Below, piece by piece: positions 35,866-43,936 of a stretch of DNA of 64,000 bases (positions are counted from its first letter, which is position 1; the number at the start of each line of letters is the position of its first letter). The stretch comes from Persicirhabdus sediminis (lineage in GTDB: Bacteria > Verrucomicrobiota > Verrucomicrobiia > Verrucomicrobiales > Akkermansiaceae). The notes below the pieces were generated by a model. The model saw only the letters and a list, made by a program, of their open reading frames with translations, had not been told where the DNA came from and made no database searches. The stretch lies in the NCBI RefSeq assembly GCF_016595495.1, contig NZ_JAENIM010000041.1:1-64000 (forward strand), given 5' to 3'. The translations under genes were made by a program, and so were the position numbers.

Positions 35866-38742
35866 CTATTTCACCGACCAGCGAATGAAGGCTTGCGGTG
35901 TCTCACCTAACTCAGATTCGACTTCAATGTTTTGCTGGAGTTCAGTGAACTCTCCTTGTTCGTCGCGAGGCAGCACGAGATTACATTGCTGCCAGTTCTC
36001 CATGTCTGAACTCACTTCCACGATGTAGTTAGCCAGCTGGGAACTGCGAACTCTAGCCTTACCCATGAATGACTTGTTAGCTGGATCAATCACAAAGGTA
36101 GGTAGAATTTCTTCGTCCTTTTCTATCATGCTACCACCAAACAGATACTCAAGTTGGTTGCTGATTCCATCGCCATCAGGATCAGCATCCAGCTGGGTAT
36201 CTTCCGCCCGCAGCCCCAGAGCCAAGGCATGCTGGACGTCAGCGCGAGCGCTGTCGACGAGTGGGTTGCTTATGCTGAAGCGGCTTTGGGCAGATGCTGT
36301 GTAACCAGGACTAACGGTTCTGGATAGTATTAGATCGGCGTCGAAATCACCATCAAAGTCCGCAGCAACGGAGATCGAGTATAATCTGTTTTCTATGGCA
36401 TCGTTGATTAGCTGCGATGATTCTAGGTGTACAGGGCTGATTGCGGGCCCTTCTGTTGTAGGCGTGAGATATTGATTATATGATGCAATATCTATATTTC
36501 CGTCACCGTTATAGTCAACTTTCATCGGCTCCGATTGGAAGTTAACTCTTAGAGCTTCAGGAGTTAACTCTGAATTAACAAATTTACCGGTCGAGTCATT
36601 GTATATAACGAAGGTCTCGTACTCAGCGTAAAGCTGCGCCAGCACATCAAGTTTATTTACGGAGTGAATGATGAGGTCTAGATATCCATCCTTATTGATA
36701 TCTTCTACTTGATACTGAGGTAAGGTTAGCTCAACCCCTAAAACTCCAGATGTTAGTATATTTTGATGATATAGGGTACTACTTTCATAATAACCAGTAT
36801 TTTGAATATTGAAGAAAATATTGGCATATGAGCATGTCAATTCTACTCCCAGGTTCTCTGTATCTGGGATAGTGTCTGTGAAGTAGTTAGGTATTAAGAA
36901 ATCTATGTATCCGTCGTTATTGAAGTCAGCAAAGAGGCAATTGTCTTTGAGTGTTTTTGAATTAGTTAGAAGGTAGCTGCCGAGGGGTATTATGATGGAG
37001 GGGTCAATCACTTGATGGAAGTACGCATCAAAGGTAGAGTCGAGTTGCTCATGCCAGCCGCCTCTTTGATTGACAGCATCTAGCTTGCCGTCGCCTGTAC
37101 AATCAATGAAGTCACTGATATAGCCTCCTCGGTGTGTTATAAGACCATTGACGAATTCATCTGGAAGGGGGGCTTCAAGAGTGAAGTTGGCGTTGCCGTC
37201 ATTGAGAGCGATCATGTTATAAATAGCAATGGGCTCTTCGATGTTTGATTGATATAAGGCAAATGTGATAAATAAATCATCTAGTCCGTCCTCGTTGAGG
37301 TCTATATGATTAATGTGATCCACTCTAACTCCTGCAGTTTGTTGAGCTGCGCTGAGTAATGTGACTTCTGACCTAATCCATAATTTGTCATTAAAATTAA
37401 AGAGACAGCAGTTTCCATTGATGTCAGGACCTACAAGAATACTGTTGTTATAATCTGAGTGAAATTTGCCTATGCATAGAAATTTTTCTGAAATAGGCGG
37501 AGATCCAAGGGCTTTGAACTCGGTGTATCCTGCTTCTGAACCGTGTGAGATGTAGAGCACTGGGAGGTAGGGGGAGCCTGAAAATGCGGTGACTACCGAA
37601 ATAATAATGTCACCATACCCGTCATTGTTGATATCAGACCCTGAGACCAATTGTATACTGTTGTGGGAAGGTGATGCAGAGGTGGGTACGTCGAGAACCT
37701 GCTGGTTAGTGGTGAATAGGTAGGAAATAACTATTTGAGCCGTTTGGTCATATGGGATTTGCGTTGGTTCAAGATGAATGAGGACGGGAAAGGAAAAAGA
37801 GGAGGTTGAGCTATAGCTGAAGCCAAGATATTCACGTGTACTTGGTTCTTCGTATGTTCTTTCCCAACCACTGAAATTGGGGTGATCTGTTAATATTTTG
37901 AGTGAAGATAAGAACGTGGAGCCTTCATAATTTTGGGTGAACAGAACATCACCAAGGCTTTTGTTATTATTGTCTACGAGTGTCTTTGATCCAAATGCAG
38001 GAGCAGTGTGAATAAGTTCAAGAGGGGAAAACTGTCTAGCTGTGCTTTGTGTGAGTTTGTATATATTTTCATCTACATGGCTTCTGATATAAGAAATATT
38101 AATATCTTTCAGCTCGTTTGTGGAATGAGTTGTAACGTAATGATTAAAGTCTATTCCATATGTGAGGTCGAAAATAGTGTCAGGAGCGTCGCCTCCCCAA
38201 CAGATGGTCAGCTTTCTTTCGGTATCATTAGTAAGACCGACAATATCAATTAAAGAATCCCCGTCAAAGTCCTCAACAGCGAAGATCTCTGATAAATTGA
38301 GAGCTTTAGAATATGTTGTTTCCAAAGATAAGGAATCAGCGTCCCTGCGGTAGCATACCGCTTTTGTATAGATTCTATCAGATGTTTCGTTTTGAAGGTC
38401 ATGAAATTCAAGATAAATAAGCCCTTTTTCAGCTGTATCGTGAAGCCTGCCATAGGTACTGATAATGCTAGAGGGTAGGTTCTGTTGAGCTAGGTGGTAG
38501 ACGTGAGGACCATCAAATGAACCATCTTCCTGTTGTAGCAGGTATGATGTAGTTTCTAGAGGTGTATGGTGTTCAGGGCTAAGTACGATGTCAGGGAGGC
38601 CGTCTTCATTGATATCTTGGATGATAGTTTTTGACGCAGATGAAGATAAATTATGATAAATCGTAGATATATCCTCGGCCCAAGTGGAGCTAAGCGAGGA
38701 GGCGGCAATCAGCGCGCCTGCAAGAATAGATGAAAATTTCAT
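35866..38742 (-). CDS. Secreted FG-GAP/VCBS repeat protein with calcium-binding repeats
   Basis: A 958-residue exported protein. The signal peptide (residues 1-22, MKFSSILAGALIAASSLSSTWA) fixes the start at 38742. At least eight integrin-alpha-type calcium loops of DxNxDGxxD form are spread along the chain: DINEDGLPD, DFDGDSLID, DINNDGYGD, DLNEDGLDD, DCTGDGKLD, DFNNDGYID, DINKDGYLD, DYNGDGNID. A thrombospondin-3-like DADPDGDGISNQLEY lies before a C-terminal beta domain. It is predicted to be a beta-propeller cell-surface or secreted protein. Its composition differs from the window: AT-rich, and almost free of the AGCTGG/CCAGCT word that is dense elsewhere, suggesting acquisition from another source. 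Confidence 0.85.
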   Translation of the reverse strand: MKFSSILAGALIAASSLSSTWAEDISTIYHNLSSSASKTIIQDINEDGLPDIVLSPEHHTPLETTSYLLQQEDGSFDGPHVYHLAQQNLPSSIISTYGRLHDTAEKGLIYLEFHDLQNETSDRIYTKAVCYRRDADSLSLETTYSKALNLSEIFAVEDFDGDSLIDIVGLTNDTERKLTICWGGDAPDTIFDLTYGIDFNHYVTTHSTNELKDINISYIRSHVDENIYKLTQSTARQFSPLELIHTAPAFGSKTLVDNNNKSLGDVLFTQNYEGSTFLSSLKILTDHPNFSGWERTYEEPSTREYLGFSYSSTSSFSFPVLIHLEPTQIPYDQTAQIVISYLFTTNQQVLDVPTSASPSHNSIQLVSGSDINNDGYGDIIISVVTAFSGSPYLPVLYISHGSEAGYTEFKALGSPPISEKFLCIGKFHSDYNNSILVGPDINGNCCLFNFNDKLWIRSEVTLLSAAQQTAGVRVDHINHIDLNEDGLDDLFITFALYQSNIEEPIAIYNMIALNDGNANFTLEAPLPDEFVNGLITHRGGYISDFIDCTGDGKLDAVNQRGGWHEQLDSTFDAYFHQVIDPSIIIPLGSYLLTNSKTLKDNCLFADFNNDGYIDFLIPNYFTDTIPDTENLGVELTCSYANIFFNIQNTGYYESSTLYHQNILTSGVLGVELTLPQYQVEDINKDGYLDLIIHSVNKLDVLAQLYAEYETFVIYNDSTGKFVNSELTPEALRVNFQSEPMKVDYNGDGNIDIASYNQYLTPTTEGPAISPVHLESSQLINDAIENRLYSISVAADFDGDFDADLILSRTVSPGYTASAQSRFSISNPLVDSARADVQHALALGLRAEDTQLDADPDGDGISNQLEYLFGGSMIEKDEEILPTFVIDPANKSFMGKARVRSSQLANYIVEVSSDMENWQQCNLVLPRDEQGEFTELQQNIEVESELGETPQAFIRWSVK

Positions 38743-38874
38743 GGGTGAATCGAATTTCCGCGAAGCTAGCAAGTGTGTGTTTATATGAAAGTGTAAATCT
38801 AGCGAATTTGCTGTGTTCTGACATGGTTGTGCTTATGGCTTGTCAGCTGAGTGAGTTAGTGGGATCTTGGGTTT

Positions 38875-39696
38875 ATGTTTACGGATGTGAGTGTGGATAA
38901 ATACAAGGTTTTGCCAGCTGGTGAGGTGCAGTTAGGTGGTGAGGGGGCTGCGGATAAGGCGATATTTGACGGTGGCAAAAAAGCGGGGTTGGCAGAGATG
39001 GGTGTCTTGTTGGAAGAAATCAAAGAGCTGCAGAAAGTTCTCTATGCCGAGCACAAACAACGGATTCTGGTGGTGGTGCAGGCGATGGATACCGGCGGAA
39101 AAGACGGCTGCGTGAAAGATGTATTTGCTAGCTGCGACCCGCAGGGGATTCACATTGAGCCATTCAAGTCGCCAACAACCTTGGAGCTCGCGCACGACTT
39201 TCTCTGGCGGGTGCATGCAAAGGTGCCTAAGAATGGACACATCGTGGTTTTTAACCGCAGTCACTATGAAGATATCATTGCTGTTAGGGTGAAAAAGTTG
39301 ATGGAAGATGCAGTGTGGCAACGACGCTATCAGCACGTCATCGACTTTGAAAAAATGCTCGCTGAAGAAGGTACTACCATCATTAAGATTTTTCTCAATA
39401 TCAGCAAGGACGAGCAGAAAGAGCGCTTGCAGGCGCGGTTAGATAACCCCGCTAAGCATTGGAAATTCAACCCAGATGATCTGGCTGATAGAGCGCGCTG
39501 GGGTGATTTTATGCACGCTTACGAAGATCTGATAGAAAAAACATCAACTGAGCTAGCGCCGTGGTATGTGGTGCCAGCTGATAGGAAGTGGTACCGAAAC
39601 ATAGTGGTGGCGCGCATTGTGATAGAGCGACTCAAACAGCTGAATATGCAGTACCCCAGGATAGATTGGAAGGTGGAGGATGTGACGATTGATTAG
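38875..39696 (+). CDS. ppk2: Polyphosphate kinase 2 family protein
   Basis: A 273-residue PPK2-family phosphotransferase that moves phosphate between polyphosphate and nucleotides. Walker A is MDTGGKDG (residues 71-78), Walker B is FNRSHYED, and the lid motif is RARWGDFMHAYED. Its length and the short form suggest class III (AMP or ADP phosphorylation), though the class cannot be fixed by eye. It stands alone, divergent from the FG-GAP gene, and has no ppk1 or ppx neighbour. The ATG at 38875 gives the normal PPK2 N-terminus. Confidence 0.88.
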   Translation: MFTDVSVDKYKVLPAGEVQLGGEGAADKAIFDGGKKAGLAEMGVLLEEIKELQKVLYAEHKQRILVVVQAMDTGGKDGCVKDVFASCDPQGIHIEPFKSPTTLELAHDFLWRVHAKVPKNGHIVVFNRSHYEDIIAVRVKKLMEDAVWQRRYQHVIDFEKMLAEEGTTIIKIFLNISKDEQKERLQARLDNPAKHWKFNPDDLADRARWGDFMHAYEDLIEKTSTELAPWYVVPADRKWYRNIVVARIVIERLKQLNMQYPRIDWKVEDVTID

Positions 39697-39774
39697 ATCT
39701 ATCATGTCTAGCAATGAGAAAAAATGATGATTGTTGTAATTTAGCTAACTGAGCGAGTGTATTAAACATGATTT

Positions 39775-40245
39775 ATGGAAGTCAATTGTTTGCCTGTTGG
39801 GATATGTTCGTGGAATTATGAGCTGAGTGGGAGTGGGCTAGAGGCCCGTACCTCACTGAGCATGATGGGGGAGAGTGGCGGCGTGTCGGTGAATGGTCGC
39901 GCATTTAGCATCAATAAATCCGGTGTATTAGCGCCGAAGTGGCTGATGGAAGAAGGGTCGCAGGTGATTGCTGAGGCTTCTAGCGAAAGTCTGCTCACCC
40001 GTGCGATGGTTATTTTTTCTGGAGCTGATAGGTACGTGCTTTCCGCATCTTCAGCTTTTGGTCGTGAGTTCGAACTGGCTGGAAAAAATGCACAAGTTAG
40101 ATACACGCCGTCGCATATGTTTACTAGGCGAGCGGTGATGTCAGGCCAATGTGAGCGCGCTGAGCTTGCGGTGTTTGGATTCTGGCTAGCGGCGCTATCG
40201 TGGAAGCGCAGCCAGAATAACAGCGCGTCGAGTTCGTCTAACTAA
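39775..40245 (+). CDS. Protein of unknown function
   Basis: A 156-residue protein, beta-rich in the middle (ASSAFGREFELAGKNAQVRYTP) with a hydrophobic C-terminal stretch (LAVFGFWLAALSW) and a Ser/Asn tail. The core has the look of a small beta barrel or tubby/LURP-one-like sheet, but no diagnostic motif was found. It has no signal peptide. It lies 78 bp after ppk2 on the same strand and could be cotranscribed. Gene status is supported by codon use like its neighbours, including CTAG and AGCTGG words. Confidence 0.55.
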   Translation: MEVNCLPVGICSWNYELSGSGLEARTSLSMMGESGGVSVNGRAFSINKSGVLAPKWLMEEGSQVIAEASSESLLTRAMVIFSGADRYVLSASSAFGREFELAGKNAQVRYTPSHMFTRRAVMSGQCERAELAVFGFWLAALSWKRSQNNSASSSSN

Positions 40246-40390
40246 TGCCACTCTTCCAGTTAGCTAGCCGGCATAGTTTGCTTCAAAGCTAACAAAATGA
40301 GCGGCTCAGCCAGCTGAGTATGATTAATGGAGGCTCAAATGATATGAGCGCGTTCTTGACAGAGAAATCGTCAATTATGAGACTGCGGCC

Positions 40391-40810
40391 ATGGCAGCGC
40401 ATACAGATCAATTTCACCTCAATGCCCGCGGCAAAGGGACCTATGAAATCAGCTCACAAGTGGCTTCTATTGTTGCCGAGTCTGGCATTCAGCACGGTAC
40501 GGTGACGGTTTTTGTTGAGCATACCAGCGCAAGTTTGGTGATCATGGAAAATGCGGACCCGAGTGCGCGCACTGATCTAGAAGCATTTTTTGATCAACTA
40601 GTGCCAGAAGATACCCCGTATTTCATCCACACCTACGAGGGGCCAGATGATATGCCCTCGCACATTCGTATGGCACTAACAAGAACGAGCGAGGTGATTC
40701 CAGTGATCAATGGTCGCATGACCTTAGGTACTTGGCAGGGGATTTTCCTCTTCGAGCACAGACGCGCGCCGCACAACAGGCGCATTAGTGTAGCCGTAGT
40801 GGGAGAGTAA
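40391..40810 (+). CDS. yjbQ: YjbQ/UPF0047 family protein
   Basis: A 139-residue protein of the YjbQ family. The signature HTSASLVIMENADPSARTDLEAFF and the C-terminal LGTWQGIFLFEHR are unmistakable. Members show secondary thiamine-phosphate synthase activity in E. coli but their true role is uncertain. The ATG at 40391 starts the family-length protein. It is the last normal gene before the repeat island; the first hairpin of the island starts 66 bp after its stop. Confidence 0.88.
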   Translation: MAAHTDQFHLNARGKGTYEISSQVASIVAESGIQHGTVTVFVEHTSASLVIMENADPSARTDLEAFFDQLVPEDTPYFIHTYEGPDDMPSHIRMALTRTSEVIPVINGRMTLGTWQGIFLFEHRRAPHNRRISVAVVGE

Positions 40811-40876
40811 GTCGTTAGGTTTTATTGATCAGCCTCAGTGACCTTGCTTTTGCTAAGCTTAATTGTTAGGTTTGCT

Positions 40877-40934
40877 CATGTCGAAGGCATAAATAAATGC
40901 TAGCCCAGCGCGATGACGCAGTCATCCCGCTGGG
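40877..40934. repeat. Left 58-bp inverted repeat of the repeat island
   Basis: By direct comparison, this 58-bp stretch is the reverse complement of 42589-42646 with five mismatches. It starts with a small hairpin, CATGTCGAAGGCATA, and runs through the first CCCAGCG...CGCTGGG hairpin. Confidence 0.85.
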
Positions 40935-40952
40935 TGTGTGACGGGAAAAAAG

Positions 40953-41081
40953 GTGTGCCGAAGGTACACGTAATAGGGGAATGATAGAGCGTGGACTTTT
41001 CTATGTTCGGTAATGGGCAAGCCTTTCAGCAAGGTGGCTCGTAGCCCGAGGTGGCATCTATTAGGTGTACCTTCGGCACAC
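40953..41081. repeat. 129-bp palindrome-ended element, copy 1
   Basis: Bounded by GTGTGCCGAAGGTACAC (left) and GTGTACCTTCGGCACAC (right), each itself a 7-bp hairpin with a 3-nt loop. Confidence 0.85.
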
Positions 41082-41152
41082 GGGGCTTTTGCCTATTGTT
41101 TTCCCAGCGGGATGACTTCGCCTCCCCGCTGGGTTAGTGATGTGAAATAAAG

Positions 41153-41770
41153 GTGTGCCGAAGGTACACAGAATAGATGTATTCTCTATGCTGGGAATCC
41201 CCTCTATTACCAATTGGGAAGCTTAGGTTTGAACTTGTGTTATTGACTATTAGCGTGATAGATATGGAACGCTATGTCTCAATCTCTAGCAAAAATATTG
41301 GTGCATATTGTTTTTTCAACAAAGAATCGTGCCCCTGTTATTGATTCTAACATCCGTCCTCAGCTATATGCGGCAATGGCGGGTATTGTTAATGACCATG
41401 ATTCACATGCGCTTCGTGTTGGCGGCACGGCGGATCATGTTCATCTAGCGGTTGACCTGGGCCGGACAATCCAGCTAGCGGAGCTTGTGAAAATTCTCAA
41501 GCGCTCGTCTAATCGCTGGCTTAGAGCAAAAAGCGGTAGATTTGAAAATTTCCACTGGCAGGCTGGTTATGGCGCTTTTTCTATTGCTAGATCCCAGCTG
41601 GATCAACTTATTCATTACATTGATCAGCAAGAGGAGCATCATCGGGTTAGAACTTTTAAGGAAGAATATCTCGACTTGTTGGCTAAATACAAGCTGGAGC
41701 CTGATGAGAGATATCTATGGGAATGAGCTTAGCTAATTCTACTATTCTATTGAGTGTGCCTTCGGCACAC
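41153..41770 (+). mobile_element. 618-bp IS200-type element with inverted REP-like ends
   Basis: It begins with GTGTGCCGAAGGTACAC and ends with GTGTGCCTTCGGCACAC, the same terminal hairpins as the 129-bp elements. About 24 bp at each end (hairpin plus AATAG/CTATT) are inverted copies. The interior holds an intact Y1 transposase gene in place of the short 95-bp core. It sits in register within the array. Confidence 0.8.
41274..41726 (+). CDS. tnpA: IS200-family Y1 transposase (TnpA)
   Basis: A 150-residue single-strand DNA transposase that appears complete. The HUH histidines are His55 and His57 in ADHVHLAV, and the nucleophilic tyrosine is Tyr115 in LIHYIDQQEEHH. Length matches IS200/IS605 TnpA, which works as a dimer on hairpins near the element ends, without target duplication. 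The flanking inverted hairpins at 41153 and 41754 are the obvious substrates. The same hairpins bound five short elements around it, which it may mobilise. No TnpB or IscB partner is present. The ATG at 41274 is the only sensible start. Confidence 0.9.
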   Translation: MSQSLAKILVHIVFSTKNRAPVIDSNIRPQLYAAMAGIVNDHDSHALRVGGTADHVHLAVDLGRTIQLAELVKILKRSSNRWLRAKSGRFENFHWQAGYGAFSIARSQLDQLIHYIDQQEEHHRVRTFKEEYLDLLAKYKLEPDERYLWE

Positions 41771-41840
41771 GGGGCTTTTGTCCATTGTTTTCCCAGCGGG
41801 ATGACTTCGTCATCGCGCTGGGTGTGTGACGGGAAAAAAG

Positions 41841-41969
41841 GTGTGCCGAAGGTACACGTAATAGGGGAATGATAGAGCGTGGACTTTTCTATGTTCGGTA
41901 ATGGGCAAGCCTTTCAGCAAGGTGGCTAGTAGCCGGAGGTGGCATCTATTAGGTGTACCTTCGGCACTC
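41841..41969. repeat. 129-bp palindrome-ended element, copy 2
   Basis: Same ends as copy 1, with one change in the right hairpin (GGCACTC). Confidence 0.85.
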
Positions 41970-42040
41970 GGGGCTTTTGCCTATTGTTTTCCCAGCGGGA
42001 TGACTTCGCCTCCCCGCTGGGTTCGTGATGTGAAATAAAG

Positions 42041-42169
42041 GTGTGCCGAAGGTACACGTAATAGGGGAATGATAGAGCGTGGACTTTTCTATGTTCGGTA
42101 ATGGGCAAGCTTTTCAGCAAGGTGGCTAGTAGCCCGAGGTGGCATCTATTAGGTGTACCTTCGGCACAC
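42041..42169. repeat. 129-bp palindrome-ended element, copy 3
   Basis: Left GTGTGCCGAAGGTACAC and right GTGTACCTTCGGCACAC; nearly identical interior to copies 1 and 2. Confidence 0.85.
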
Positions 42170-42239
42170 GGGGCTTTTGCCCATTGTTTTCCCAGCGGGA
42201 TGACTTCGCCATCGCGCTGGGTGTGTGACGGGAATAAAG

Positions 42240-42368
42240 GTGTGCCGAAGGTACACGTAATAGGGGAATGATAGAGCGTGGATTCTTCTATGTTCGGTAA
42301 TGGGCAAGCTTTTCAGCAAGGTGGCTAGTAGCCCGAGGTGGCATCTATTAGGTGTGCCTTCGGCACAC
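42240..42368. repeat. 129-bp palindrome-ended element, copy 4
   Basis: The right hairpin is the perfect form GTGTGCCTTCGGCACAC, as in the transposase-bearing element. Confidence 0.85.
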
Positions 42369-42438
42369 GGGGCCTTTGTCCATTGTTTTCCCAGCGGGAT
42401 GACTTCGTCATCTCGCTGGGTGTGTGACGGGAAAAAAG

Positions 42439-42567
42439 GTGTGCCGAAGGTACACAGAATAGGTGGATGATAGAGCTTGGATTTTTCTATGTTCGGTAAT
42501 GGGCAAGCTTTTCAGCAAGGTGGCTAGTAGCCGGAGGTGGCATCTATTAGGTGTGCCTTCGGCACAC
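42439..42567. repeat. 129-bp palindrome-ended element, copy 5
   Basis: The left end reads ...TACACAGAATAG, matching the transposase-bearing element more closely than copies 1-4 do; the right hairpin is the perfect form. Confidence 0.85.
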
Positions 42568-42588
42568 GGGGCCTTTGTCCATAGTTTT

Positions 42589-42646
42589 CCCAGCGGGATG
42601 ACTTCGTCATCGCGCTGGGCTGGCATTTAATCATGCCTTCGGCATG
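42589..42646. repeat. Right 58-bp inverted repeat of the repeat island
   Basis: Partner of 40877-40934 (53 of 58 positions match in reverse complement). It ends with the perfect hairpin CATGCCTTCGGCATG at 42632-42646. Confidence 0.85.
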
Positions 42647-42648
42647 TA

Positions 42649-42714
42649 GGGGAGGGGCTTCGGTTTGTGTGGGGAGGGGCTTCGGTTTGTGTGGGGAGGG
42701 GCTTCGGTTTATGC
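42649..42714. repeat. Three tandem copies of a 22-bp GC-rich unit
   Basis: The unit starts GGGGAGGGGCTTCGG and is repeated at 42649, 42671 and 42693; the last two bases of the third copy diverge. It directly abuts the right inverted repeat of the island. Confidence 0.9.
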
Positions 42715-42877
42715 GGGCTGCATTTAAGATGTTAGGGTTGTTTGTGTTTGTTAGTGTGACAGCTGGTGGTTTTGTTTGGTGAGGGAGCAAGTTATGCGTG
42801 CATTTATGACAAGATGTGCGAAGGATTTTCGTTATTGGGTGTTGTTTTTGTGGGGTTTGTATTTCATTTTTCGCGGC

Positions 42878-43738
42878 ATGGACGTCACTTCTAAATTGAT
42901 TGATCTGGCCTTGGTCGAAGACATTGGCACAGGCGATGTAACGACTGAGTATTTTGTGCCTGAGGGCAAGGAGGTCACGGCATATGTGATGTCCAAAGGT
43001 GAAGGCATTGTGGCTGGTGTGGCTGTCGCCATGGAAGTATTCGAGCGTGTGGACCGCAACCTGAAAGTGGAAGCACTTCTAACTGACGGTGCTGAGATTT
43101 CATACGGTGAATACATCATCAAGATCACTGGTAGCGCACGTTCAATTCTAACGGCTGAGCGTACGGTGCTCAATTTCCTCCAGCAGCTCTCTGGTGAGGC
43201 GACTAAGACGTCGACATTCGTCAAGCTAACTGAAGGCACTAAGGCGAAAATTCTCGATACGCGCAAGACGACTCCAGGCTGGCGTTATCTGGAAAAAATG
43301 GCGGTGCGTGCAGGTGGTGGAACTAACCACCGCATGGGCCTCTACGATCGCGCGATGGTGAAAGATAACCACTTGGTGGCTGAAGGTGGCCTGCCCGCGA
43401 TCCAAGACGCTATCAACAAGCTGGCTGAAGAAAAGCCGCATGTGCAGATTGAGCTGGAGGCGGATACACTGGAGCAAGTTGAAAGTTTCCTCAAGCTAGA
43501 CGGGGTGGATTACATCCTGCTAGATAATATGACTAACGAGCAAATGCGCCAAGCATTAGAAATGCGCGGTGATGCGGAAAAACCTCTGATGGAGGCAAGC
43601 GGCGGTGTAACTTTGGAAACCGTTCGCGGCATCGCCAAAACTGGTGTCGACTTCATTTCCGTAGGTGCTTTGACGCACTCAGCGATTGCGCTAGATATCT
43701 CGATGGAGTTCTACGAAAAAGAGTCATCAAAGAGCTAA
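42878..43738 (+). CDS. nadC: Nicotinate-nucleotide pyrophosphorylase (carboxylating)
   Basis: A 286-residue quinolinate phosphoribosyltransferase of NAD synthesis. Motifs in order: LVEDIGTGDVTTE near the start, LTAERTVLNFLQQLSG, the active-site block ILDTRKTTPGWRYLEKMAVRAGGG, HRMGLYDRAMVKDNH, IELEADTLEQV and ASGGVTLETVRGIAKTGVDFISVG. Length is normal. An upstream in-frame start at 42776 would add 34 residues read from the edge of the repeat island, so the ATG at 42878 is chosen. It is followed by a terminator. nadA and nadB are not in the window. Confidence 0.93.
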   Translation: MDVTSKLIDLALVEDIGTGDVTTEYFVPEGKEVTAYVMSKGEGIVAGVAVAMEVFERVDRNLKVEALLTDGAEISYGEYIIKITGSARSILTAERTVLNFLQQLSGEATKTSTFVKLTEGTKAKILDTRKTTPGWRYLEKMAVRAGGGTNHRMGLYDRAMVKDNHLVAEGGLPAIQDAINKLAEEKPHVQIELEADTLEQVESFLKLDGVDYILLDNMTNEQMRQALEMRGDAEKPLMEASGGVTLETVRGIAKTGVDFISVGALTHSAIALDISMEFYEKESSKS

Positions 43739-43764
43739 GCGGCTCCTAAAAAGCAATTTTCTAA

Positions 43765-43801
43765 ACTCCCCAGCTGGATCATTCAGCTGGGGAGTTTTTT
43801 G
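43765..43801 (+). terminator. Rho-independent terminator of nadC
   Basis: ACTCCCCAGCTG pairs with CAGCTGGGGAGT, followed by a T6 tract. The stem contains inverted copies of the CAGCTGG word. Confidence 0.88.
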
Positions 43802-43936
43802 TTAAAACTACCTACGGGCCTTGATTTTCTCGCTGGATGAGTTGTTTAGATGATAAAAGACATCTAATTCGCAGAATCTCCTATTGACGGTAAGGCTGAC
43901 AGGGTAGATGCTGCCGACCCAAAATTTTTTTAAGAC

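Larger units (their letters stand above)
40904..42619. repeat. Array of ~199-bp units (seven hairpins, five 129-bp elements, one transposase element)
   Basis: A CCCAGCG...CGCTGGG hairpin of about 31 nt begins at 40904, 41103, 41792, 41991, 42191, 42390 and 42589, spaced 199-200 bp except for 689 bp where a transposase gene sits. Between hairpins lies a 129-bp element bounded by GTGTGCCGAAGGTACAC and its reverse complement. The loops of most hairpins are TTC or GAA, as in REP sequences. Minus-strand open frames here are by-products of the repeat. The two long gene-free stretches 40811-41273 and 41727-42877 consist mainly of this array. Confidence 0.9.

Noticed and set aside
40904..42619. CRISPR array
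   Set aside because: Units of 199 bp are almost wholly conserved with no variable spacers, and no cas genes are present.
41926..42790. Minus-strand open frames coding similar peptides (SSRWEN, LIDATSGY, VYLRHTF) in the repeat island
   Set aside because: They are the translation of the repeated units read antisense; their similarity follows from DNA repetition and none has a ribosome-binding site.
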